Shown piece after piece: positions 49,915 to 59,632 of a stretch of DNA of 64,000 nt. This stretch comes from CBCXTT01 sp965178295 (GTDB taxonomy: Bacteria; Pseudomonadota; Alphaproteobacteria; UBA7879). Below the pieces are notes generated by a model. It ran no database searches and was not told the DNA's origin. It saw only the letters and a program-made list of their open reading frames with translations. The position numbers and the translations under genes are program-made. Within the stretch, counting starts at the first letter, position 1. Every line of letters starts with the position of its first letter. The stretch lies in assembly GCA_965178295.1 (NCBI GenBank), contig CBCXTT010000002.1:298062-362061 (forward strand), given 5' to 3'.

Positions 49915-51669
49915 ATGGCTTTTTCTCCCACTTTACTTGCACTTATTAAAGAAAAATTGCCTGTGTCGCAGGTGATATCATTAAATGTTGTACTGAAGAA
50001 AAAAGGAAAAGAGCATATAGGAATCTGTCCTTTTCATCAAGAAAAAACACCATCTTTTACCATTAATGACGAGAAAGGTTTCTATCATTGTTTCGGGTGT
50101 GGAGCACATGGCAATGTCTTTGATTTTCTACAGAATCAGAGGAATCTCTCGTTTCCCGAATCTGTGGAATATGCGGCACAAATGGCTCATATTTCTATTG
50201 AGACTCACGACATGTCTCTTGAGGATAAGGTGCGTCTTGAAGCAGCAAAGGAACTTAAAAAGATCACGCATCTTGCACATAGGTGGTATTGCGCGCAGAT
50301 AGAGACCCCAAAAGGGTTGATTGCAAAACATTACTTGGATGAGCGTGGATTGGCGCCTGCACACATTGCGGAATATGGCATAGGATATGCTCCGAATATA
50401 GGGCTTGAAAAGCATCTCCTCGATCAAGGTTGTAGTATTCAGAAAATCAATCAAGTTGGTCTGCGAACACAGCGTGATGACAGGCAGGTGGTGGAGAAGT
50501 TTCGTAACCGTGTGATGTTTCCTATTGAAAATCGCCGTGGAGATGTAATTGCTTTTGGCGGTCGTCGGTTAGGAGAATTTGGTCCAAAATATCTTAACTC
50601 GCCTGATACAGAGCTTTTTCATAAGGGAAAGGTGCTCTATAATTTTTTTCACGCACGTGGTGTTAAGGGTGACGGACCTCTGTGTGTTGTTGAAGGGTAC
50701 ATGGATGTTGTGGCGCTGAGAATACATGGGCATAAAAGTGTTGCCCCTATGGGCACTTCTGTTACACCTGAGCAAATCAAGCTGATGTGGACAATAGATC
50801 CCGCACCCATTTTCATTTTTGATGGAGATGATGCAGGTATGCGGGCAACGATGCAAACGATGGAGCGATTCTTACCGCTTCTCAAGCCTGGGTATACGTG
50901 TTTTTTTGTGTTGATGCCTAGCGGTGAGGATCCGGATAGCTTTTTACGTGATAGGGGGCCTGAAGCGTTTAGAAAGATATTAGAAAATAAGCAATCCTTG
51001 ATAGAGTGTGTTTGGGCGCATATTTCAGGATTACCACATGACACACCTGAAGCCCGAGCATTGCTTGAGCATGCGTGCCAAAATCTCTTAAAAACCATAG
51101 AAGATAAATCTATTGCCTATCATTACCAACAAGAAGTTCGAGCTAAATTACATCAATTTTTTTATGGGGGATCAATTCCACATAGGTCCTCTGGAAAACT
51201 ATTCGCGCGACCGCCTATTCCGGAAAGAGTTCCAACTGAGCAGGTGTTGCTCTATTTTTTGGTTGTGTATCCAGATTTATGGCCCCATGTGCATCACGAG
51301 TTTTCTAATCTTATTGTGAAATCAGACAAGCTTTATAAGTTGCATGAGTCTATTGTCGGTTACTTTTGTGCAGACGGATCTCTTGAACATGAGCCACTAA
51401 TCGCTTATCTCTCAAACCAGGGACACAGCGCAACCTTAGAGAGGCTTGTGTCTTTAAAAAGAATGCTGCAGGCTCGATTTTTTCAGCGCGCAGACGTAAC
51501 ATTGGATGCGCGTATTGCTTACTGGATCGATGTATACCAAACAGTTTATCAGAGAGACTTATTGATCGACCAAAACGAAGCACGCCAGCATCTTCTCGAT
51601 AACATGTCTCCTGAAAGTTGGGCGCGTTATAAAGCTCTAAAATCTCTGAGTGTTCAATATGATTCATAG
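49915..51669 (+). CDS. dnaG: DNA primase
   Basis: A 584-residue primase making RNA primers at the replication fork. The N-terminal zinc-binding domain is CPFHQEKTPSFTIND...CFGCGAHGN (Cys/His ligands within about 39-66). The TOPRIM catalytic core has VVEGYMDVVAL (Glu) and IFDGDDAGMRA (DxD). The C-terminal helicase-binding region is present but divergent. rpoD follows closely as in the classic macromolecular-synthesis operon, without rpsU. Confidence 0.97.
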   Translation: MAFSPTLLALIKEKLPVSQVISLNVVLKKKGKEHIGICPFHQEKTPSFTINDEKGFYHCFGCGAHGNVFDFLQNQRNLSFPESVEYAAQMAHISIETHDMSLEDKVRLEAAKELKKITHLAHRWYCAQIETPKGLIAKHYLDERGLAPAHIAEYGIGYAPNIGLEKHLLDQGCSIQKINQVGLRTQRDDRQVVEKFRNRVMFPIENRRGDVIAFGGRRLGEFGPKYLNSPDTELFHKGKVLYNFFHARGVKGDGPLCVVEGYMDVVALRIHGHKSVAPMGTSVTPEQIKLMWTIDPAPIFIFDGDDAGMRATMQTMERFLPLLKPGYTCFFVLMPSGEDPDSFLRDRGPEAFRKILENKQSLIECVWAHISGLPHDTPEARALLEHACQNLLKTIEDKSIAYHYQQEVRAKLHQFFYGGSIPHRSSGKLFARPPIPERVPTEQVLLYFLVVYPDLWPHVHHEFSNLIVKSDKLYKLHESIVGYFCADGSLEHEPLIAYLSNQGHSATLERLVSLKRMLQARFFQRADVTLDARIAYWIDVYQTVYQRDLLIDQNEARQHLLDNMSPESWARYKALKSLSVQYDS

Positions 51670-51735
51670 TATGTTTGCAAAGTAGAATAAGCCATGCTAT
51701 TGTCTGAGGCTTCCCGATTCAAGAAAGGAAAAAGC

Positions 51736-53694
51736 ATGCCATCTAAAGAATTTCTAGAAAATTGTCTGAAATCTACAGATGAAATAGTAAAAGAGGGTGT
51801 ATCGATACCTATGAAGTTTGACGAATCTGAGCCTGATAAAGAGGCGTTTTCTGAGGCAGAGGAGTGTGAGAACGAAGAAGTGAATCTGGACGATAAGCCT
51901 GTATTTTTTAATAATGAGACTGTTGGTGAAGAATCTGAAGAGATTGCGGCAACAGAAAATCGTACACCAAAGAAAATAGTTGCAACAGGGCATACGGATG
52001 ATCCTGTGCGTATGTATTTGCGTGAGATGGGTAGCGTTGAACTTTTATCTCGTGAGGGTGAAGTTGAGATTGCCAAGAGGATTGAGCGAGGGAGGGATCT
52101 GATGTTACAGTCACTCTTTAGAAGTCCGAGAACGGTTTCTCTTATGGTTTCTTGGTATGAAGCGCTCGAGAATGATGAAATTTTGCTACGTGATATTGTG
52201 GCGCTCGATACAAGCAGTGAAGAAGAGCTCTACGATGAGGATCGAGTGGTGTATGATATCGATGCAGGTGGTGCATCGGCTACTGATACTGCGCAGAGAG
52301 TGGCTACTCGTACGGATGATGAAGATGTGCATGCGGAAAAAGAAAACTCTGCTATAAATGAATCGAATTCTCCTTCTTTGAGAGGCCATGAAGCGGAAAA
52401 CGAGAGCGATGAGGCGGAGGTTAATATCATTTCTTTGGACCGTATAGAAGATGCCATGATGCCACGCATGCGTGAAATTTTCACAATGCTTAAGACATAT
52501 CATGACGAACTTATAAAATATCAAGAAACTTTTTTAAAAGCAGCTAGGGCAGGTAAATCTATCGCTAAAAAAGATCAGTCAAATTATGAGAAACTGCAAG
52601 ATGGTGTTGTCTCATTAATGGCGGATGTGCGCTTAAATCCACGACGTGTTGAAGACCTGTTTGAAGAATTAAAGAGATGGAATACGGAGCTTGTGGCGCT
52701 TGAGGGGAAGTTGTTGCATTGTGCAACTGAAGATGCCGGAATTGATCGTGTAGACTTTTTAAAAGAATATTTGGGTCGTGAAATGGAAGAAGAATGGCCT
52801 GCGCGTCTCTCTTCTAAAAGCGGCAGTTGGAAGAGGTTTGCAACAGATTTCAGAGAGAGCGTTCAAGACATCCGTGAAAAAATAAATAGTATTGGGGAGA
52901 GTTTTGGCTTTCCTATAGCGCACTTTAAGTCCATTGTGGCGAATATGCAGAAGGGAGAACGTGCGTCTGACCGCGCAAAAAAAGAAATGATTGAAGCAAA
53001 CCTGCGCTTGGTGATTTCTATTGCAAAGAAATACACTAATCGAGGACTGCAATTTTTAGATCTTATTCAAGAGGGGAATATCGGTCTTATGAAGGCCGTG
53101 GATAAATTTGAATATCGCCGTGGATATAAGTTTTCAACATATGCGACATGGTGGATTCGTCAAGCCATCACAAGATCTATTGCTGATCAAGCGCGCACGA
53201 TTCGTATTCCAGTACATATGATTGAAACCATTAATAAACTGGTGCGCATATCACGGCAAATGCTGCATGAAATGGGTCGTGAGGCAACACCAGAAGAGAT
53301 TGCGGAGAAATTAAATATGCCCCTTGATAAGGTGCGCAAGGTCATGAAGATTGCGAAAGAGCCTATCAGTCTTGAAACACCGGTGGGCGATGAGGAGGAC
53401 AGTCATCTTGGAGACTTTATTGAGGATAAAAACAGCGTTGTGCCGCTGGATTCAGCAGTGAATGGAAACTTGCGTGATGCCACAACACGTGTGTTGTCTA
53501 GTTTAACGCCACGTGAAGAGCGTGTTTTACGTATGCGTTTTGGGATTGGCATGCATACAGATCATACTCTTGAAGAGGTGGGACAACAATTTTCTGTGAC
53601 CCGTGAACGTATTCGCCAGATTGAGGCAAAAGCACTCAGAAAGCTAAAACACCCCAGTCGGTCTAGAAAATTACGAAGTTTTATTGAGATCTAG
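51736..53694 (+). CDS. rpoD: RNA polymerase primary sigma factor (sigma-70), region 1.1 absent
   Basis: The housekeeping sigma factor, about 652 residues. AAAGGA 6 bp before the ATG at 51736 favours this start over 51694. The first ~95 residues are acidic (DESEPDKEAFSEAEECENEE) and do not resemble region 1.1. Region 1.2 begins at DDPVRMYLREMGSVELLSRE, followed by a long non-conserved region, then region 2 (NLRLVISIAKKYTNRGLQFL, YKFSTYATWWIRQAI), region 3, and region 4 (LTPREERVLRMRFGI, FSVTRERIRQIEAKAL). It begins 66 bp after dnaG. Confidence 0.96.
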   Translation: MPSKEFLENCLKSTDEIVKEGVSIPMKFDESEPDKEAFSEAEECENEEVNLDDKPVFFNNETVGEESEEIAATENRTPKKIVATGHTDDPVRMYLREMGSVELLSREGEVEIAKRIERGRDLMLQSLFRSPRTVSLMVSWYEALENDEILLRDIVALDTSSEEELYDEDRVVYDIDAGGASATDTAQRVATRTDDEDVHAEKENSAINESNSPSLRGHEAENESDEAEVNIISLDRIEDAMMPRMREIFTMLKTYHDELIKYQETFLKAARAGKSIAKKDQSNYEKLQDGVVSLMADVRLNPRRVEDLFEELKRWNTELVALEGKLLHCATEDAGIDRVDFLKEYLGREMEEEWPARLSSKSGSWKRFATDFRESVQDIREKINSIGESFGFPIAHFKSIVANMQKGERASDRAKKEMIEANLRLVISIAKKYTNRGLQFLDLIQEGNIGLMKAVDKFEYRRGYKFSTYATWWIRQAITRSIADQARTIRIPVHMIETINKLVRISRQMLHEMGREATPEEIAEKLNMPLDKVRKVMKIAKEPISLETPVGDEEDSHLGDFIEDKNSVVPLDSAVNGNLRDATTRVLSSLTPREERVLRMRFGIGMHTDHTLEEVGQQFSVTRERIRQIEAKALRKLKHPSRSRKLRSFIEI

Positions 53695-53739
53695 CGCGCG
53701 CGGAGATATATCTTGGAGGCTTGAGCTGTTAACTTTCTC

Positions 53740-53767
53740 TTGACCTTTTCTCTGAAGACGTTATGAT
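53740..53767 (+). promoter_or_regulatory. Sigma-70 promoter of tRNA-Leu
   Basis: TTGACC (53740-53745), a 16-bp spacer and TATGAT (53762-53767) end 9 bp before the tRNA 5' end. Confidence 0.65.
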
Positions 53768-53776
53768 GCCTTTGTT

Positions 53777-53862
53777 GCCCCTGTGGCGGAATTGGTAGAC
53801 GCGGCAGACTCAAAATCTGCTATTCTCTGGATGTGGGAGTTCGAGTCTCCCTGGGGGCACCA
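53777..53862 (+). tRNA. tRNA-Leu (anticodon CAA)
   Basis: An 86-nt class II tRNA. The acceptor GCCCCTG pairs with the GGGGGC end (one G-T pair), the anticodon loop is CTCAAAA, a long variable arm is present, and CCA is encoded. Confidence 0.96.
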
Positions 53863-54785
53863 CGTGCATTGCATCCGTGCGAGGCATCTCGTGTATTTCT
53901 GTTCGCCTCGGTCCCCGCGCATCCTCGTCAGTAAAATTGTTCTGCATTATGCTAGAGCGTTGCACCTATTACGTGATAGACAACATATGATATGAGAGTA
54001 GCGGAAGAATGCTGCTATTATTTGCTGAGAGATTACAGCTTTCTATCCGATCGCTCGCTGCACTTGTTATGCTCCTGAAAATATCACGCGCAATATCGTG
54101 TGGCCTTGTTCCAGTGCTTTGAGTGATTTCGCACCCCTCTTCGTCCCCTGAAATCCTTGCTCTGTAGCATTGGGCAATAACAATGAAAAATTTCTCCGGG
54201 GCCTGATTGCGTATAGTTTTTGCCTGCGTACGTATTGTGGGCTTGTTCATAAATTCTCTGTTCATCAGAGACGTAGTCTACGTTGTTTGCAGCGGTGCAA
54301 GAGATTGCATAAAAATACACCCTATAGAATTGTAGGATGCAAAATGTGAGCATCGTTTCATTGCGCACTGTATGACAATGAGGTGCAACCCATGACTCTT
54401 CTAAAATCTGCCTATAGATTTAGGAAAATTATCTCTGACAAACATAAATCTTGAGCAACTTTCCAGTGTACAGAAAATGTGCCCCAAGTTCTGGTAGCAC
54501 ATTTGAAATAAACTCAATCACAGTTTTGTGTGATTGCGCAAAATATTATCTGATACAAGCATAAAAGCGTTTCTAGCAATAGAGGACGCAAACCTATATT
54601 AGGGAAAGACTCGTTTGGGTGCGCATTCCCCGTGCATTTAGGAGGGAAGACTCTGGTCTTCAGGAGCGGGCATTGAAATTATCAGATGCTATGACGTGTT
54701 GTACAAAAGTCATCATTCGCATCATGAGATATCACCGTGAGGGAGGCGTAAGATTGCGGGGGTATTTTTTCAATATAACCGACAA
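53863..54785. other. 0.9 kb gap without a recognisable gene
   Basis: Two overlapping minus frames of about 95 codons (53969-54265 and 54084-54368) lack family features and mutually conflict. No RNA gene, repeat or mobile element seen. Confidence 0.4.
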
Positions 54786-56135
54786 CTAGTGCCATTCTTT
54801 CTTCAAAAACGTTTCCTCAAGCCAGTGAATATCATATTGTCCGGCCCTAACATCATTATCATCCGCAAGCTTTTTGTGGAGTGGCAAAATGGTTTGAATG
54901 CCATCGATCACATATTCATCTATAGCGCGTTTCAGGCGGCTTAAACATTCTGTGCGATTATCTGCATAAACGATTAATTTTGCTACTAAAGAGTCATAGT
55001 ATGGCGGAATTGTATAGCCCGTATATAGATGGCTATCTACGCGCACATTAGGCCCGCCAGGTGTGTGATAGTGCTTAATCTTTCCAGGGCTCGGCACAAA
55101 TGTTTCTGGATGTTCAGCGTTAACACGACACTCAATAGAATGTCCCTTGATTGTGATATCATCTTGGGTGTATTGTAGCGGTTCACCTGCAGCAACACGA
55201 ATTTGTTCTTTCAAAAGGTCAACCCCTGTAATCATTTCAGTGATGGGGTGCTCTACTTGAATACGTGTATTCATTTCTATAAAATAGAATTGCCCATTTT
55301 CGTACAGAAACTCAAATGTTCCCACACCTCTATAGCCTAAATCACGTACTGCCTTTGCAGCAAGTGCGCCCAGCTCTGCGCGTTGTTCGGGCGTCACAAC
55401 AGGAGAGGGTGCTTCTTCCCAGATTTTTTGGTGGCGCCGTTGCACGGAGCAGTCACGTTCACCTAAATGAATAGCATTGCCATGGGTGTCGCCTAATACT
55501 TGAATTTCAATATGACGTGGTTTAGAAAGATATTTTTCCATAAACATACTATCATCCCCAAAGCTCGCTTGCGCTTCTGCTTGAGCAAAGCTGAAGGCTT
55601 CATCTAGTTCATTTTCATTTTCAGCAACTTTCATACCGCGACCACCACCACCTGCAGCGGCTTTTATTAGCACAGGGTACTTGACGTCACGGGCCAGTTC
55701 ACGTGCGTGTTCTACATCACGTAAAACACCATCAACGCCAGGCACAACAGGTATACCCAGCTTTTTCACCGCTTCTTTTGCGGTAATTTTATCGCCCATA
55801 AGTTTTATGTGGTCCGCCGCTGGTCCAATGAAGGTATAGCCATGCTCTGTAACAATACGTGCAAAATCGGCATTTTCTGATAAAAATCCAATGCCAGGGT
55901 GGATCGCATCAACACCTGTTACTTCTGCAGCAGATAAAATTGCCGGAATATTGAGATAGCTATCTTTCGAGGCAGGACCTCCAATGCAGACGCGCTCATC
56001 GGAAAGCCGTGCATGCATGGCATCTGTATCTGCCGTTGAATGAATTGCAACTGTACGAATGCCCATCTCTTTGCAGGCGCGTTGTATGCGTAGAGCAATT
56101 TCACCTCGGTTGGCGATTAAAATTTTTTTAAACAT
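54786..56135 (-). CDS. accC: Acetyl-CoA carboxylase, biotin carboxylase subunit
   Basis: A 449-residue ATP-grasp enzyme that carboxylates biotin on AccB for malonyl-CoA synthesis. It starts MFKKILIANRGEIALRIQRA, has the glycine-rich ATP loop AAAGGGGRGMKV (about 161-172), the active-site ERDCSVQRRHQK segment and EMNTRIQVEHPITE. Full length. Lies 16 bp after accB, forming accBC. Confidence 0.98.
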   Translation of the reverse strand: MFKKILIANRGEIALRIQRACKEMGIRTVAIHSTADTDAMHARLSDERVCIGGPASKDSYLNIPAILSAAEVTGVDAIHPGIGFLSENADFARIVTEHGYTFIGPAADHIKLMGDKITAKEAVKKLGIPVVPGVDGVLRDVEHARELARDVKYPVLIKAAAGGGGRGMKVAENENELDEAFSFAQAEAQASFGDDSMFMEKYLSKPRHIEIQVLGDTHGNAIHLGERDCSVQRRHQKIWEEAPSPVVTPEQRAELGALAAKAVRDLGYRGVGTFEFLYENGQFYFIEMNTRIQVEHPITEMITGVDLLKEQIRVAAGEPLQYTQDDITIKGHSIECRVNAEHPETFVPSPGKIKHYHTPGGPNVRVDSHLYTGYTIPPYYDSLVAKLIVYADNRTECLSRLKRAIDEYVIDGIQTILPLHKKLADDNDVRAGQYDIHWLEETFLKKEWH

Positions 56136-56151
56136 GAGGCGTCACCTTTAA

Positions 56152-56715
56152 CTATGTGATGAGAACAAGAGGGTCATCGTACTCCACAGGCTCTGAAGTT
56201 TTAGCAAGAATTTTTTCAATTTTACCGGACTGCGGTGCACGAATTGGGTTCATGACTTTCATTGCTTCGATAATCAGGAGTGTATCTCCTTTGCTGACGG
56301 TGTCACCCTCATTAATAAAATTTGGAGCATCTGGTTGCGCTGCAAGATAAACGGTTCCAACCATCGGTGATTTGACAACGCCAGGATGAATGGATAGATC
56401 CATATCCCGAGATACTTCGGGGTCATCAGGTTGTGTTGATGGCGCTATTGTTGACACAGAGTCATGTGTCGCGACAGAGTCTGTTGGAAGGACACTCGAT
56501 GCAATTGGAGCAGTGAGAGGGGCTTCTATGTGTCTTGAGACACGAATTCGACAATCATGCTCTTCATATTCTATTTCTGTGAGATTTGTGTCATTTAAGA
56601 TGTGCGCTAGCTTCTCAACGGCTTTTTCATTAATCGCTAGTGTGTCATTTTTTGATGCTTTCCTAATCTCACGAATCTTTTTTTCTTTCATTATCATACC
56701 CATTTTAAAACTCAT
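56152..56715 (-). CDS. accB: Acetyl-CoA carboxylase, biotin carboxyl carrier protein
   Basis: The C-terminal biotinyl domain (last ~80 residues) has the biotinylated Lys in IIEAMKVMNPI; upstream are a Pro/Ala/Ser linker and an N-terminal domain with KLAHILNDTNLTEIEYEE. The open frame runs to a GTG at 56757, but that start touches the preceding gene and has no ribosome site; 56715 (187 residues) or the ATG at 56691 is more likely. Followed by accC. Confidence 0.93.
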   Translation of the reverse strand: MSFKMGMIMKEKKIREIRKASKNDTLAINEKAVEKLAHILNDTNLTEIEYEEHDCRIRVSRHIEAPLTAPIASSVLPTDSVATHDSVSTIAPSTQPDDPEVSRDMDLSIHPGVVKSPMVGTVYLAAQPDAPNFINEGDTVSKGDTLLIIEAMKVMNPIRAPQSGKIEKILAKTSEPVEYDDPLVLIT

Positions 56716-56759
56716 TCTTTTATAGCGAAAAAAAGAGGATATGGCAAGTTTTGTCACTT

Positions 56760-57638
56760 TTAGGAGCGAGGCAACTTATTTTCATGTCGCATAATATAAA
56801 CGCCACTGATCGCAATAAACATGGCGCCTATATATCCGCTGTATACTGGAATTTCTCCCCAAATGAAATAGCCAAAGATTCCTCCCCAGATAATCATCGT
56901 ATATAGCAGGGGTGAAATGGTAGCAGCTTTTGCTATTGTATATGCATGCACCAAACACAAACAGCCGATAATACCCACAAGGGATAGACATAATAGCATG
57001 AGAAAAACATGGGGCGTTGTTGGCCAAATCCAATCTTGAGAGAAATATATGGGTAAAGATATGAGAAGAGATAAAAACATTTGATAAAATGATACTGTGA
57101 GCGGCCCATCTGTTTCACCAAGCGGGCGTGCCATGATAACGAGTATGCTTTCTGTAAATGCAGCCATAATCGCAGTTACAATACCTAAGTGCGATAAGTT
57201 AATACCGGCTGGTTTGCTGCAAATGAGGACACCAATAAAACCCACAAGTATTGCCAACCAATTTTCTTTTGATATTTTTTGCTTGAGTATGGGAACAGAT
57301 AATAATGCAACAAATATCACACAGCTAAATGTGAGTGTGGTAGCCTCTGCAAAGGGTAGCAATATGAAGGAGTAGAAAAGAAGATATAAGTTTACATGCC
57401 CTATGATTCCTTGCATGACTTGCAATCTTAAGGTGTGTGTTTTAAAAGGATTGTGTTTTTGGACACAGATAAAATATGCAAGTAATAAAGGCACGCCAAA
57501 CAGCGCGCGCATAAATAAAATTTGTGTAATAGGCATACTGCTTAACAGCGTAAGCATAATGTTGCCAATTGAAAACACAAGCATCGCAAGGGCTATGAGT
57601 GCGCCACCACGGTATGTCTTGTTTCTAATATGGATCAT
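56760..57638 (-). CDS. EamA/DMT-family transporter
   Basis: About 292 residues and ten TM helices, two EamA halves with LSVPILKQKISKENWLAILV (about 115-134) before helix 5, the family pattern. The frame is open to 57776 but overlaps the ArnA-like gene heavily; ATG at 57638 leaves a 14-bp overlap and a normal length. It sits in a run with arn genes before and accBC after, so co-transcription is likely, but a role in Ara4N transport is only a guess. Substrate unknown. Confidence 0.82.
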   Translation of the reverse strand: MIHIRNKTYRGGALIALAMLVFSIGNIMLTLLSSMPITQILFMRALFGVPLLLAYFICVQKHNPFKTHTLRLQVMQGIIGHVNLYLLFYSFILLPFAEATTLTFSCVIFVALLSVPILKQKISKENWLAILVGFIGVLICSKPAGINLSHLGIVTAIMAAFTESILVIMARPLGETDGPLTVSFYQMFLSLLISLPIYFSQDWIWPTTPHVFLMLLCLSLVGIIGCLCLVHAYTIAKAATISPLLYTMIIWGGIFGYFIWGEIPVYSGYIGAMFIAISGVYIMRHENKLPRS

Positions 57639-58713
57639 TATTTTTGCAGAAAGGATATGTGTGTTGTGCATAGTATTCAACTGTTTTATCCAGCGCATCT
57701 TGAAGCATGACTTTCGGAGACCAGTCAAGTTGTTGTTTCGCACGAGTAATGGATGGTACCCGGAGTTGCGTGTCATCGTACCCTGTGCCGAAATACTGCT
57801 CGGATGAAATATCCTCTATGGACGGCATATGCGGTGTTTGTAAAGTATAGGGATATTTTTGAATGGATTTGATAACCATTGCTGCAGTTTCACGCATACT
57901 GTAATCATTGTCAGGGTTGCCAATATTAAAGATCGAATTTTGGGCACAGTTGCCTTTATTCTCAATAATTTTAGTAAGGGCTTCAATCGCATCATCCACA
58001 TAAATAAAAGAACGACGTTGCTTTCCTCCATCAACAAGCTTAAGTGGCAAGCCGTAGAAAGCATTACTGATAAATTGGGTGATAGCCCTTGATTGTGTCT
58101 TTCCGTAGGCATGAATATCATCAAGCTTTGGACCCATCCAGTTGAAGGGCCTAAACAGTGTGTAAGACAATTGGTTGTCTTGCCCATATGCATAAATAAC
58201 GCGGTCCATCATCTGTTTACTGCAAGAGTAAATCCAGCGTTGTTTATGAATTGGGCCGACCATCAAGGGGCTTGTTTCCTCATCAAATACTTTGTCTGGC
58301 GACATACCGTATACTTCTGATGTAGAAGGAAATACAAGCCGCGTTTTGTGCTGGACGCAGAGGCGTACAACTTTTAGATTTTCTTCAAAATCTAATGAAA
58401 ATATTTTGAGAGGTTGTGTGACATACAGCGCAGGGTTTGCAATTGCAGCAAGCGGTAACACAACATCTGCTTTTGCAACTTGATCTTCTATCCAGTCCGT
58501 TTCCTGCGTGAAGTCTCCTTTATGGAAATGAAAATGCGTATAGGAAAAGCAATCAAATTCTGCATCTTTTAAATTGTGTGCATACAAATCTATGCCGATG
58601 ATCTCCCAATTTTTATGGGTGAGAATGTGCCGTGTGAGCCAGCTACCAATAAAGCCATTAACGCCAATAATCAAAATACGCACGTTATTTCTGATCCTTT
58701 TTTCTGTCTTCAA
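57625..58713 (-). CDS. arnA: UDP-glucuronate C4-decarboxylase (ArnA C-domain type), stand-alone
   Basis: A 362-residue NAD-dependent SDR enzyme. It matches the C-terminal half of ArnA, which oxidises and decarboxylates UDP-GlcA to UDP-4-keto-arabinose. Rossmann motif RILIIGVNGFIGSWL (about 12-26), catalytic pair Ser-Tyr in FPSTSEVYG and YSCSKQ, and RPFNWMGPKLDD are very close to ArnA. The ArnA N-terminal formyltransferase domain is missing. It overlaps arnC by 29 bp if begun at Met1; a GTG at 58683 preceded by AAAGGA is an alternative start. Confidence 0.9.
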   Translation of the reverse strand: MKTEKRIRNNVRILIIGVNGFIGSWLTRHILTHKNWEIIGIDLYAHNLKDAEFDCFSYTHFHFHKGDFTQETDWIEDQVAKADVVLPLAAIANPALYVTQPLKIFSLDFEENLKVVRLCVQHKTRLVFPSTSEVYGMSPDKVFDEETSPLMVGPIHKQRWIYSCSKQMMDRVIYAYGQDNQLSYTLFRPFNWMGPKLDDIHAYGKTQSRAITQFISNAFYGLPLKLVDGGKQRRSFIYVDDAIEALTKIIENKGNCAQNSIFNIGNPDNDYSMRETAAMVIKSIQKYPYTLQTPHMPSIEDISSEQYFGTGYDDTQLRVPSITRAKQQLDWSPKVMLQDALDKTVEYYAQHTYPFCKNNDPY

Positions 58714-59629
58714 TAATTTCTCTAATCAAATAGCGTGGGCGGCTTGAGACTTGTTGATATGTACGCCCAACATATTCCCCGATAATGCCGATGCCCATAA
58801 TCGCAACGCTGATTAAGAAAATAACGATGGCCAGAAGGGTAAAAAGGCCCTCTGCTTCGGGGCCAATGATCAGCCGGCGTCCAATCATGTAGAGGACAAG
58901 CATAAAGCTTGAGAATGAAACAACAATCCCAAAAACCGTTACTATTTGGATAGGCATGAGAGAAAAACTGGTTACAAGATCAAGACTGACGCGAATAAGT
59001 TCATAGATACCGTACTTTGAGCTTCCTTCAGCTCGCGCATCATGAACGAGACCAATTTCTGTAGGGTTTGTAGCAAGACGCCAAGCCAGTGCAGGAATAA
59101 ATGTGTTGGCTTCGCCGCCACGCACAACTTCTTCGACGATATCCCGTGAATATGCTCGGAACATGCAGCCCTGATCTTTCATCTCAATGCCCGTCATCCA
59201 TCCGCGTACCCAGTTTGCAAAACGAGAGCCATAGTCGCGCCATGCATCATCTTGGCGGTCAAGGCGAAAACTTCCCACGACATCATGGCCTGCATCGAAC
59301 GCTTTAATTAATTTAGGAATTTCTTCCGGTGGATTTTGGAGATCTGCATCAAGATTGATTACAACATTTCCATGACTCTTTTCAAAAGAAGCCATGATGG
59401 CCATGTGTTGGCCGAAATTTCTTTTAAAATCAATAATTCTAACGTGCTGTGGGTGTTTTTGATAGAGGGTATGCAAAATATTAATGGAGTCATCGTTGCT
59501 CCCATCATTTGTATAGATTACCTCGTAAGAGCGTCCCAATTTCTCCATGACCGGCATAAGCCTATCCGACATTTTTTGTAGGATTTTTTCTTCGTTGTAG
59601 ACAGGTATTACAATTGAGATGTCGACCAT
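58685..59629 (-). CDS. arnC: Undecaprenyl-phosphate aminoarabinose transferase ArnC
   Basis: A 314-residue GT2 glycosyltransferase with two C-terminal TM helices (about 235-257, 270-292). It transfers Ara4(F)N from UDP to undecaprenyl phosphate. The N-terminal catalytic domain has SIVIPVYNEE, TNDGSNDDS and the DADLQNPPEEIPKL metal/donor site. The N-terminus and length match ArnC/PmrF; a dolichol-phosphate-mannose-like transferase would be the alternative, but the arn context decides. 3 bp from arnB. Confidence 0.9.
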   Translation of the reverse strand: MVDISIVIPVYNEEKILQKMSDRLMPVMEKLGRSYEVIYTNDGSNDDSINILHTLYQKHPQHVRIIDFKRNFGQHMAIMASFEKSHGNVVINLDADLQNPPEEIPKLIKAFDAGHDVVGSFRLDRQDDAWRDYGSRFANWVRGWMTGIEMKDQGCMFRAYSRDIVEEVVRGGEANTFIPALAWRLATNPTEIGLVHDARAEGSSKYGIYELIRVSLDLVTSFSLMPIQIVTVFGIVVSFSSFMLVLYMIGRRLIIGPEAEGLFTLLAIVIFLISVAIMGIGIIGEYVGRTYQQVSSRPRYLIREIIEDRKKDQK

Positions 59630-59632
59630 TTT

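Noticed and set aside
53969..54368. Two overlapping minus frames in the gap after tRNA-Leu
   Set aside because: Mutually exclusive frames without similarity; no promoter or ribosome site.
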